This document shows, piece after piece, positions 1 through 5,512 of a stretch of 5,512 nt of DNA (the stretch's first letter is position 1; each line of letters starts with the position of its first letter). Below the pieces are notes generated by a model. That model was not told where the DNA came from. It searched no databases and saw only the letters and a program-made list of their open reading frames with translations. Origin of the DNA: Acidobacteriota bacterium (GTDB taxonomy: Bacteria > Acidobacteriota > Terriglobia > Acidiferrales > UBA7541). The DNA is taken from contig JACOSF010000348.1 of NCBI GenBank assembly GCA_016179005.1, positions 1-5,512 of the forward strand, read 5' to 3'. The position numbers were made by a program, and so were the translations under genes.

Positions 1-2
1 CT

Positions 3-30
3 AGTTAAAGTCAGTTGCCATCTTTGTCAA
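3..30 (-). promoter_or_regulatory. Candidate leftward promoter at the window edge
   Basis: The minus strand carries a perfect TTGACA (positions 30-25), then a 16-base spacer and TTAACT (8-3), which matches the -10 consensus at only three of six bases. The surrounding 1-70 is AT-richer than the rest of the window. If real, it would drive a gene to the left of the window, which cannot be seen. A chance hit is quite possible. Confidence 0.25.
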
Positions 31-70
31 GGAAAGAGTGAGAGGTTTCGTCATTTTTCTTACAGCACCT

Positions 71-94
71 GTAGCGGCGGGCTTTAGCCCGGCA
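71..94. repeat. Short palindromic repeat at the 3' end of the CYTH gene
   Basis: CGGGC (78-82) pairs with GCCCG (87-91) around a TTTA loop, in a context reading GGCGGGCTTTAGCCCGGCA. It resembles the dispersed hairpin repeats with a GGCTTTNAGCC-like core found within the CYTH gene at 437-567. The CYTH stop codon lies in its loop region, so the last residues of the protein are encoded by the repeat. The stem could also protect the transcript end; there is no U-tract on the minus strand to make it a classical terminator. Confidence 0.5.
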
Positions 95-836
95 TGACTT
101 TCCTCCCGCCGAACACCATGTCCCCCGCCCGTTTGCCCCGCCGCCGGCACTCCTCGAAGTGCAACGCGGCATAGCTCCGGGTGATGTAGTCCGCGGGACG
201 GTACCCGAGCCGCCGGGCCAGGCGGTCAATCGCGCGCCGCGGGCCTTCCAGCTCCAGAAAAACCCCGGCCGGCGTTTCATCGAACTCCACGTGGACCCCG
301 CTCGCGCCGGGAATGCTGTAGCTCGTGCGGAATTTTTCGTAGCGGAAGCTGGGGCGCAACCCTGCCGGCCCTGCCACCGCCCAAAAAGCCCGCGGATCGC
401 CGACGATGTACTCCGTCTCCTCGCGCACCTTGTACCGCCGACTTTCAGCCGGTTTTCGTAGGACAGGCTTTCCAGCCTGTCCACCGCTCTTGTAGCTCAT
501 GTCCCGTTCGTCCCGCGCAGGGGGACGAACTGACGTGAGGCTTTCGTACCGCCGGCTTCCAGCCAGCGAATTTGCCCGTCCCCACTTTCGCTTCACCTGC
601 CCCTTAAACGTCAGGACATACCTTGTCTGCCTCTTCCCTATCTGCGTCCTTTCCTCGCGCAGCCTCAGTAGCCGCCCGCGCTTGCGCAACGTCCCCTGCG
701 GCGTATCGAACAACGTGTTCATCTCATGCACCCGCCGCACCGCCCGCGCTCCCATTCCGCGCAGTCGCCTCCGCATCGCCGCGGCATCCGCCACCCGCAG
801 CTTGACCTCGATTTCCTGCTTTGCGCTATGCCTCAT
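84..836 (-). CDS. CYTH-domain protein (class IV adenylate cyclase / triphosphatase superfamily) with an in-frame repeat insertion
   Basis: 250-residue protein with the hallmarks of the CYTH tunnel fold, which binds triphosphate substrates with divalent metal. Visible are the N-terminal ExExK motif (E8, E10, K12), an RLR at 58-60, TFKG at 77-80 (K79), a REETE stretch at 138-142, RYEKFR at 165-170, an acidic strand with E184/D186 followed by LELEG at 194-198, and the C-terminal RSYAALH at 220-226. Family members include CyaB-type adenylate cyclases and thiamine or inorganic triphosphatases; the substrate here cannot be told from sequence. Residues about 83-133 do not look like CYTH sequence and come from a palindromic repeat block, which makes the protein longer than the usual 170-200 residues. 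ATG at 836 is preferred because GGAAGGGA lies 6 bases upstream; an in-frame TTG at 854 has no such site. The TAA stop (84-86) falls in another hairpin. The gene is divergent from mutS. Family call is firm; exact function is not. Confidence 0.88.
   Translation of the reverse strand: MRHSAKQEIEVKLRVADAAAMRRRLRGMGARAVRRVHEMNTLFDTPQGTLRKRGRLLRLREERTQIGKRQTRYVLTFKGQVKRKWGRANSLAGSRRYESLTSVRPPARDERDMSYKSGGQAGKPVLRKPAESRRYKVREETEYIVGDPRAFWAVAGPAGLRPSFRYEKFRTSYSIPGASGVHVEFDETPAGVFLELEGPRRAIDRLARRLGYRPADYITRSYAALHFEECRRRGKRAGDMVFGGRKVMPG
461..482. repeat. Perfect 9-bp inverted repeat with TTCC loop
   Basis: GGACAGGCT (461-469) and AGCCTGTCC (474-482) are exact reverse complements separated by TTCC. 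The hairpin is translated on the minus strand as part of the inserted loop of the CYTH protein. Its AGGCTTTCCAGCCT core is similar to the neighbouring repeats. Confidence 0.75.
506..530. repeat. Perfect 9-bp inverted repeat with 7-base loop
   Basis: GTTCGTCCC (506-514) and GGGACGAAC (522-530) are exact reverse complements around GCGCAGG. This second hairpin of the inserted block has a different sequence from the GGCTT-type cores, suggesting a composite element. Confidence 0.7.
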
Positions 837-842
837 CTGCGG

Positions 843-850
843 TCCCTTCC
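843..850 (-). promoter_or_regulatory. Ribosome binding site of the CYTH gene
   Basis: On the minus strand this reads GGAAGGGA, purine-rich and 6 bases from the ATG at 836. It decides the start in favour of that ATG over the TTG at 854, which would include the site in its own coding sequence. Confidence 0.6.
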
Positions 851-851
851 G

Positions 852-887
852 CAATCACTCAATCACAAATCGCTCAATCACTCAATC
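852..887. repeat. Degenerate octamer tandem repeat (CAATCACT)
   Basis: The stretch consists of units CAATCACT, CAATCACA, AATCGCT, CAATCACT and CAATC, an 8-base period with small changes and one 7-base unit. It sits in the divergent region between the CYTH gene and mutS. The 15 bases at 852-866 recur exactly at 4285-4299 ahead of anmK. Function unknown; regulator binding, a dispersed intergenic repeat or simple slippage are all possible. Confidence 0.65.
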
Positions 888-920
888 TTCTTTCCTCCTT
901 CCTCCCTTCCTCATTCCTCC
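886..920. other. Polypyrimidine tract upstream of mutS
   Basis: Positions 886-912 are 27 uninterrupted pyrimidines, and the run continues to 920 with a single purine at 913. It contains a 12-base mirror repeat, CCTCCTTCCTCC (894-905). It lies upstream of the proposed mutS -10 box. On the minus strand it would be a purine-rich stretch upstream of the CYTH start. Confidence 0.55.
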
Positions 921-929
921 GTCCTGCGG

Positions 930-935
930 TATAAC
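930..935 (+). promoter_or_regulatory. Proposed -10 box of the mutS promoter
   Basis: TATAAC matches the sigma-70 -10 consensus at five of six positions and lies 17 bases before the mutS ATG, implying a very short 5' leader. No good -35 hexamer is present at 16-18 bases upstream (the tract there is pyrimidine-rich). The preceding ATTCCTCCGTC resembles the sequence ahead of the anmK -10 box, which supports a shared promoter type. Confidence 0.45.
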
Positions 936-952
936 GCTCATGGATCATTGTA

Positions 953-3640
953 ATGACTACCGAGCCGACCACGCCGCTGATGCGGCAATATCACGCCATC
1001 AAGAAGCAGCACCCGCAGACCTTGGTGCTGTTCCGCCTGGGCGATTTCTACGAGCTGTTCTACGAGGACGCCATCGTCGCCTCCCGCGAGCTGCAAATCA
1101 CGTTGACCTCGCGCAACCGCGAGCGCGGCCAGCGTGTGCCCATGTGCGGCGTCCCGTACCATGCCGCCGAGACGTACATCGCCCGGCTCATCCGTGCCGG
1201 CTACAAGGTGGCCATCTGCGAGCAGATGGAGGAAGCCGGCAAGGGCAAGAAGCTCGTCCGCCGCGACGTCGTCCGCGTCATCACGCCGGGCACCGCCACC
1301 GAGGCCCACGTCCTCGAGCCTCGCGAAAACAATTTCCTCGCTGCGCTGGCGCGCGACCCCGCCGGCCACACCGTCGGCCTCGCCTGCGTGGACGTCTCCA
1401 CCGGCGAATTTCGCTCCACCGAGTTCAGCGGGCCGGACGCTCCAGCCAAGCTGCGCGACGAGCTGGAAGTCCTCCGCCCGCGCGAAATCCTCCTCCCCCG
1501 CCTGGAGACTCTCTTCGCCGCCGTCGTCCCTGCCGAGTTAAACGGCGCGGGCGGCATCGAGACGCGCCTGGATGAATGGGTCTTCCGCGAAGATTACGCC
1601 GAGCGCATTCTCAGCGAACAGTTCGGCGTGGTCACCCTGGAAGGCTTCGGCCTCGCCGGCCATCCTTTTGCTCTCACCGCCGCCGGCGCACTCGTGCACT
1701 ACCTCCGCGAAACCTCCGCGCGCGGTGTTGGTGTCCCGGAAGGCTCTGCTGTACACGGCCAGGGCGGCCTCCAGCACCTCGACCGCATCCGCTTCTACGA
1801 ACAGCAGGACGCGCTCGTGCTGGACAACGTCTCCGTGCGCAACCTCGAATTGATCGCCCCGCTTTTCGCTGACCCCGGCGCGCCGCGTGGCGAATCTGCC
1901 CCCACGCTACTCTCCACGCTCGACGAAACCTCCACCGGCATGGGCGCGCGCCTGCTGCGCTCGTGGATGTTGCGCCCGTCCGTGAACCGCGAAGAAATCT
2001 CTGCGCGCCTCGACGCGGTGGCCGAATTGAAAGCGCACACCGTTGCCCGCGAAGAAATCCGCAAGGAGCTCTCCGGCGTCTTCGATCTCGAGCGCCTCAC
2101 CAGCCGTGTGACGCTGGGCACCGCCGCCCCGCGGGACCTGCTCGCGCTGCGCCAGTCGCTCGCCCACGTGCCCATGCTGCGCGGCTTTCTTTCCAGTTGC
2201 GCGAGCCCGCGGCTGGTCGAACTGCACGCCGCGCTCGACCCCGAAGCCACCGGCCTCGCCGCCATTCGCGAGCGCATCGAGCAGGCCATCGCCGACGAGC
2301 CGCCCGCGCTGGTCAGCGATCCCGGCACCATTCGCCGCGGCTACCACGCCGAGCTCGACGAGCTGCGCACGCTCAGCCAGAAAAGCAAGCAGATCATTGC
2401 CGCCATGGAGGACCGCGAGCGCAAGCGCACCGGTATCGCCTCTTTGAAGATTCGCTACAACCAGGTCTTCGGCTACTACATTGAAATCTCCAAGCCCAAT
2501 CTTCACCTCGCGCCCGCCGACTACGAGCGCAAGCAGACGCTCGTCAACGCGGAACGCTTCACCGCGCCGGAATTGAAGGAGTACGAGCGCAAAGTCCTTG
2601 ACGCCGACGAGCGCATCCTGGAAATCGAACGCCGCCTCTTCACCGAGCTGCGCGCATGGATCGCCGGGCAGGCCGCCGCGCTGCGCCGCGCCGCAGGTGC
2701 CGTCGCCCAGCTCGACGTGCTGGTCAACTTCGCGCGCATCGCCGCCGCGCGCAACTACGCCCGCCCGGAGTTTTCCGATAGCGACGAGATGCTCATCGTC
2801 GCCGGCCGCCATCCGGTCATCGAAAAGCTCCTCGAAGACCGCGGCGAGCGCTTCGTGCCGAATGATTTGTACTTGAACGACTCATCGCACCTCATTCTTC
2901 TCATCACCGGCCCCAACATGGGCGGCAAGTCCACATATCTTCGCCAGGCCGCGCTCATCGCCCTGATGGCGCAGATGGGTTCGTTCGTGCCCGCCGCGCA
3001 GGCCAGGCTGCCCATCACCGACCGCATCTTCACGCGCATCGGCGCGCTCGACAACCTCGCCCGCGGCCGCTCCACGTTCCTCGTAGAGATGACCGAGGTC
3101 GCCACCATCCTGAACACCGCGACGAAGCACAGCCTCGTGCTGCTCGACGAAGTCGGCCGCGGCACAGCTACCTTCGACGGCCTCTCCATCGCCTGGGCCG
3201 TGGTCGAGCACATGGCCGCGCACACCCGCGCCCGCACGCTGTTCGCCACCCACTATCACGAGCTCACCGAGCTCGAAGAGTTGTTGCCCGAAGTAAAAAA
3301 CGTGCATGTCTCGGTGAAGGAATCCGGCAGCGAAATCGTTTTCTTGAAGCGCGTCGAGCCGGGCAGCGCGGACAAAAGCTACGGCATCGAAGTCGCCCGC
3401 CTCGCCGGGCTGCCGCGCAGCGTCATCGAGCGCGCCCGCGAAGTGCTCATCCGCCATGAGGTCAGCGAGCACCAGTTGACCGAAGAACTTTCTCCGGGCG
3501 GAGCCACGCCGCACCAGGACGCTATCTTCGCCGCCATCGACCGCGAAGTCCTCGACGCGCTGCGCGACGCCGATCTCGACAACATGAAGCCCCTCGACGC
3601 CCTCAACCTCCTCGCCAAACTGAAAAAGCAAACTTCGTAG
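953..3640 (+). CDS. mutS: DNA mismatch repair protein MutS
   Basis: Complete 895-residue MutS, slightly longer than E. coli MutS (853). In the cytoplasm it scans duplex DNA, binds mismatches and small loops, and recruits MutL in an ATP-dependent manner. The N-terminal mismatch-binding domain has GDFYELF with the Phe-x-Glu pair F32/E34, then MCGVPYH at 64-70. The connector and core follow, with the lever/clamp region marked by YNQVFGYYIEISKPN at 502-516. The ATPase domain shows Walker A GPNMGGKST (653-661), the DNLARGRSTFLVEM signature region (700-713), Walker B LVLLDE (728-733, with D732/E733) and FATHYHEL around H767. The C-terminus ends in LDALNLLAKLKK, typical of bacterial MutS. The ATG at 953 gives a normal N-terminus; the Shine-Dalgarno is weak (GGA, about 8 bases away). 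The downstream membrane gene follows after 11 bases. No mutL is present in the window. No residue needed for activity appears missing. Confidence 0.98.
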   Translation: MTTEPTTPLMRQYHAIKKQHPQTLVLFRLGDFYELFYEDAIVASRELQITLTSRNRERGQRVPMCGVPYHAAETYIARLIRAGYKVAICEQMEEAGKGKKLVRRDVVRVITPGTATEAHVLEPRENNFLAALARDPAGHTVGLACVDVSTGEFRSTEFSGPDAPAKLRDELEVLRPREILLPRLETLFAAVVPAELNGAGGIETRLDEWVFREDYAERILSEQFGVVTLEGFGLAGHPFALTAAGALVHYLRETSARGVGVPEGSAVHGQGGLQHLDRIRFYEQQDALVLDNVSVRNLELIAPLFADPGAPRGESAPTLLSTLDETSTGMGARLLRSWMLRPSVNREEISARLDAVAELKAHTVAREEIRKELSGVFDLERLTSRVTLGTAAPRDLLALRQSLAHVPMLRGFLSSCASPRLVELHAALDPEATGLAAIRERIEQAIADEPPALVSDPGTIRRGYHAELDELRTLSQKSKQIIAAMEDRERKRTGIASLKIRYNQVFGYYIEISKPNLHLAPADYERKQTLVNAERFTAPELKEYERKVLDADERILEIERRLFTELRAWIAGQAAALRRAAGAVAQLDVLVNFARIAAARNYARPEFSDSDEMLIVAGRHPVIEKLLEDRGERFVPNDLYLNDSSHLILLITGPNMGGKSTYLRQAALIALMAQMGSFVPAAQARLPITDRIFTRIGALDNLARGRSTFLVEMTEVATILNTATKHSLVLLDEVGRGTATFDGLSIAWAVVEHMAAHTRARTLFATHYHELTELEELLPEVKNVHVSVKESGSEIVFLKRVEPGSADKSYGIEVARLAGLPRSVIERAREVLIRHEVSEHQLTEELSPGGATPHQDAIFAAIDREVLDALRDADLDNMKPLDALNLLAKLKKQTS

Positions 3641-3651
3641 CCGGAAAAAGT

Positions 3652-4239
3652 ATGAATCCACTCGCCAGATTAATTCTCCGTGCCAAGCACTGGCAGATTT
3701 TCATCATGTTGAGCAGCCCTTTGATGCTCGCGATGCCCATCATGGCCTATCACTTCCGGAACACTTTTCCTCTACCAGATGGAATTGGGAGCTATGAAAT
3801 CACCATTGCGTTCCTGTTTTTCCTTTCCATGTGGTGCGACCTCGCCTGGCTGTGGGCTACAGGGGCATTTCTCAACTCAATAGCGTTGCCTGCGCTGAAA
3901 ATGAAGACAATCTTTTTCCGTTTTTCCCTGCTTTACACGCTGGTGTATTACTCGGTGGATTGGATGGCGTTTCATACCGCAGATCCTGAAGTTTCCATCA
4001 AAATCTTCCCTTTGCATGCTTTCGCACTATTCTGTGGCTTTTATCTTTTGTCCTTTGTTTCGAAGAGCCTGGTCGTAGCGGAGACGAGGAAGCCGGTAGG
4101 TTTCCTCGATTATGCAGGACCGTTTTTCCTTATCTGGTTTTTCCCCATCGGCGTTTGGGTGATTCAGCCAAGAATAAATCGCTTGTATGCAGAGAGCCTC
4201 TCTCCCGCCGAGGAAATTCGACTGGAATCGCAGTTGTAG
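3652..4239 (+). CDS. Five-helix integral membrane protein of unknown function
   Basis: 195 residues, not assigned to a named family. Hydrophobic segments at about 15-35, 50-74, 86-106, 118-138 and 153-172 suggest five transmembrane helices, with a short charged N-terminus and an acidic C-terminal tail (ESLSPAEE). Features that look conserved are AKHWQ near the N-terminus (11-15) and FFPIGVWVIQPRIN (163-176) after the last helix. I recall similar endings in uncharacterised bacterial membrane proteins but cannot name the family. No catalytic motif is visible. Start: ATG 11 bases after the mutS stop, with GGAAAAAG just upstream, so translation from the mutS message is plausible. Base composition is clearly lower in GC (about 42-50% in sampled lines) than in mutS or anmK, which may mean later acquisition or just membrane-protein codon content. 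A hairpin follows within three bases of the stop. Confidence 0.85.
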   Translation: MNPLARLILRAKHWQIFIMLSSPLMLAMPIMAYHFRNTFPLPDGIGSYEITIAFLFFLSMWCDLAWLWATGAFLNSIALPALKMKTIFFRFSLLYTLVYYSVDWMAFHTADPEVSIKIFPLHAFALFCGFYLLSFVSKSLVVAETRKPVGFLDYAGPFFLIWFFPIGVWVIQPRINRLYAESLSPAEEIRLESQL

Positions 4240-4241
4240 CA

Positions 4242-4270
4242 GCAACCTGTGCTGCCTTCGCGCAGGTTGC
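4242..4270 (+). terminator. Hairpin after the membrane protein gene, possible terminator
   Basis: GCAACCTG (4242-4249) pairs perfectly with CAGGTTGC (4263-4270); the stem extends inward through one G-U and two G-C pairs to a 7-base loop. It begins three bases after the stop codon. There is no T-run afterwards, so a classical intrinsic terminator is not established; it may instead protect the 3' end. A competing hairpin, GCAGCA (4239-4244) with TGCTGC (4250-4255), uses the same left arm. Confidence 0.4.
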
Positions 4271-4284
4271 CACGGTCGCTCCTT

Positions 4285-4299
4285 CAATCACTCAATCAC
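4285..4299. repeat. Second copy of the octamer repeat, ahead of anmK
   Basis: CAATCACTCAATCAC is identical to 852-866 in the mutS/CYTH intergenic region, and the next bases (CAAT versus AAAT) remain similar. It again lies in a short intergenic region just before a gene with a (T/G)ATAAC box. Confidence 0.65.
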
Positions 4300-4315
4300 C
4301 AATTCTCCGTCGCGT

Positions 4316-4321
4316 GATAAC
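4316..4321 (+). promoter_or_regulatory. Proposed -10 box of anmK, suggesting a near-leaderless transcript
   Basis: GATAAC ends 9 bases before the anmK ATG. A start site at the usual distance would fall at or within a few bases of the ATG. This fits the absence of any Shine-Dalgarno sequence in CCTACTCCCT before the start. ATTCTCCGTC precedes it, matching the mutS promoter region apart from one extra C there. No convincing -35 is visible. Confidence 0.4.
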
Positions 4322-4330
4322 CTACTCCCT

Positions 4331-5512
4331 ATGCGTGCCCCCTTCCGCGGCTCTTCCCGGCCACTTCTCGTCCTCGGTCTCATGTCCGGCACTTCGGCTG
4401 ATGGGATTGACGTCGCGCTCGCGCGCATTTCCGGCCGCCCGCCGCGCCTGAAGGCCGCGCTGGAAAACTTTCTTGCCGTTCCCTTCCCCGCCGAAGTCCG
4501 CGCCGCGGTCCTGCGCATCGCCAACGGCGCCGCAACGTCCACCGCGGAAATCAGCCAATTGAATTTTCTCTTGGGTGAGCTATTCGCCGCCGCCGCGCTC
4601 ACCGCGTGCAAGAAGTTTCGCGTCTCTCCGCGGCGCGTCGCGCTCATCGGCTCGCACGGCCAGACCATCTATCACCAGGGCGCGCCGGGGCCGTTTCTCG
4701 GCGCGCGCCGCGTGGCCTCCACGATGCAAATCGGTGAAGCAGCAGTAATCGCCGCGCGCACGGGCATCACTACCGTCGCCGATTTTCGTCCCGCGGACAT
4801 GGCCGCCGGCGGCCAGGGCGCTCCGCTCGTGCCCTTCGTGGATTATCTGCTCTACCGTGACGCCCGCCGCGGCCGCGTCGCGCTGAACATCGGCGGCATC
4901 GCCAACGTGACCGTGATTCCCGCCGCGGCGGCCCCCAAAAAAGTTTTCGCCTTCGACACCGGCCCCGGCAACATGCTCATCGACGCGCTCGTCCGCGAAT
5001 TTTCCCACGGCAAGCAATCCTTCGACCGCGGCGCGCGCATCGCCTCGCGCGGGATGTTGCTCCCGTACCTGCTGCGCGAGTTGCTCGAAGACCCCTATCT
5101 CCGGCAACGCCCGCCGAAATCCGCCGGACGCGAGCAGTACGGCGAACCCTACGCGCAGCGCGTGCTGGCTTGGGGCCGCAAGAACAAAGCGCGCCCCGAA
5201 GACCTGCTCCGCACCGCCACCATGCTCACCGCGATTTCCATTGTGGACGCGCTGCAACGCTTCGTCCTGAAGCGCATCGCCGTGCACGATCTGATTATTT
5301 CCGGCGGCGGCGCGCACAATCCTCTGATTTGCGCGCAGCTCGCCTCCGGCCTGCCGGGAATTCGCATCCTGCCCTCCGCGGCCCTCGGCGTTTCCGAAGA
5401 CGCCAAGGAAGCCTTCGCCTTCGCCATCCTGGCCTACGAAACGTGGCACGCCCGCGCCGCCAACCTCCCCGGCGCCACCGGCGCAAAGCACCCCGCCATC
5501 CTCGGCAAAATC
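4331..5512 (+). CDS. anmK: Anhydro-N-acetylmuramic acid kinase (3' end cut by the window)
   Basis: 394 codons are visible with no stop before the edge. AnmK phosphorylates and opens 1,6-anhydro-MurNAc, giving MurNAc-6-phosphate in cytoplasmic peptidoglycan recycling. Motifs in order: GLMSGTSADGIDVAL (16-30, nucleotide-binding loop), SHGQTIYHQG (108-117), QIGEA (133-137), VADFRPADMAAGGQGAPLVP (149-168; D151 is the probable catalytic base by family comparison), LNIGGIANVT (185-194), FDTGPGNMLID (208-218), SGGGAHNP (324-331) and EDAKEAFAFA (356-365). The last visible residues, NLPGATGAKHPAILGKI, match the family's C-terminal NLPxVTGA...LG segment, so probably only a few codons are missing. The ATG at 4331 keeps the first beta strand; starting at M18 would remove it. 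No ribosome binding site is seen. The gene has high GC like mutS and is set off from the preceding gene by a hairpin and its own promoter-like box. No other cell-wall recycling gene is in the window. Confidence 0.96.
   Translation, partial: MRAPFRGSSRPLLVLGLMSGTSADGIDVALARISGRPPRLKAALENFLAVPFPAEVRAAVLRIANGAATSTAEISQLNFLLGELFAAAALTACKKFRVSPRRVALIGSHGQTIYHQGAPGPFLGARRVASTMQIGEAAVIAARTGITTVADFRPADMAAGGQGAPLVPFVDYLLYRDARRGRVALNIGGIANVTVIPAAAAPKKVFAFDTGPGNMLIDALVREFSHGKQSFDRGARIASRGMLLPYLLRELLEDPYLRQRPPKSAGREQYGEPYAQRVLAWGRKNKARPEDLLRTATMLTAISIVDALQRFVLKRIAVHDLIISGGGAHNPLICAQLASGLPGIRILPSAALGVSEDAKEAFAFAILAYETWHARAANLPGATGAKHPAILGKI

Larger units (their letters stand above)
431..567. repeat. Composite palindromic repeat block inside the CYTH gene
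   Basis: Two imperfect 23-base direct repeats, 431-453 and 545-567, match at 18 of 23 positions and are exactly 114 bases apart (38 codons). Both therefore read in the same frame, as SRRYE and SRRYK. Between them are two perfect hairpins (461-482 and 506-530). The right-hand direct repeat is itself a near-palindrome (GCCGGCT / AGCCAGC, one mismatch). The block falls between the TFKG and REETE strands of the CYTH fold, where the family normally has a short loop, so the fold is probably preserved with an exposed loop. Insertion or local duplication of a dispersed repeat is the likeliest origin; this is inferred. Confidence 0.65.

Noticed and set aside
431..567. CRISPR array or insertion sequence in the repeat block
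   Set aside because: There are only two direct-repeat copies, no regular spacers and no transposase; the structure is a cluster of short hairpins read through in frame.
84..836. CYTH gene as a pseudogene because of the inserted block
   Set aside because: The insertion is a multiple of three without stops, and all recognisable CYTH motifs on both sides remain.
84..854. TTG at 854 as the start of the CYTH gene
   Set aside because: The extra six codons contain the likely ribosome binding site for the ATG at 836, and no such site precedes the TTG.
499..1575. Long plus-strand open frame (358 codons) across the CYTH gene and the start of mutS
   Set aside because: It runs antisense to the CYTH gene and out of frame with mutS, and its translation is low-complexity R/P/S-rich sequence without any family motif. 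Its internal ATG at 940 is near the promoter box but leads into the wrong frame.
1907..2812. Antisense open frame of 301 codons within mutS
   Set aside because: High GC with strong third-position bias leaves stop-free antisense frames; mutS is intact and fully accounts for the region.
4580..5491. Antisense open frame of 303 codons within anmK
   Set aside because: It is a G/A/R-rich mirror of the anmK frame, which has every AnmK motif in order.

Overview
The window reads as a GC-rich bacterial chromosome segment (roughly 62-68% GC in most genes, by sampling lines) made of ordinary cellular genes. Gene style, the abundant short palindromic repeats and the weak Shine-Dalgarno sites remind me of Acidobacteriota. 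That assignment is an inference from memory, not a search result. There are no rRNA or tRNA genes, insertion sequences, CRISPR arrays or phage genes that I can see.

Layout. Positions 1-83 are an AT-richer edge that may hold a leftward promoter for a gene outside the window. Positions 84-836 (minus strand) encode a CYTH-domain protein of the class IV adenylate cyclase / triphosphatase superfamily. It is interrupted in frame by a repeat-derived block of about 114 bp, and its stop codon lies in a further hairpin of the same style. A 116-base divergent intergenic region (837-952) carries an octamer tandem repeat, a polypyrimidine tract and a TATAAC -10-like box. Then come mutS (953-3640, complete, all catalytic motifs present), a compositionally distinct five-helix membrane protein of unknown function (3652-4239, 11 bases after mutS), a hairpin, a second copy of the octamer repeat with a similar -10-like box, and anmK (4331 to the right edge). 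anmK lacks only its last few codons.

The genes do not form one obvious pathway. MutS acts in DNA mismatch repair, AnmK in recycling of cell-wall anhydro-MurNAc, and the CYTH protein probably handles a triphosphate-containing substrate. The membrane gene may be co-transcribed with mutS, while anmK appears to have its own promoter.

I did not find a new multi-gene system. The most distinctive signals are the palindromic-repeat block translated inside the CYTH gene and the matching repeat-plus-promoter modules ahead of mutS and anmK.
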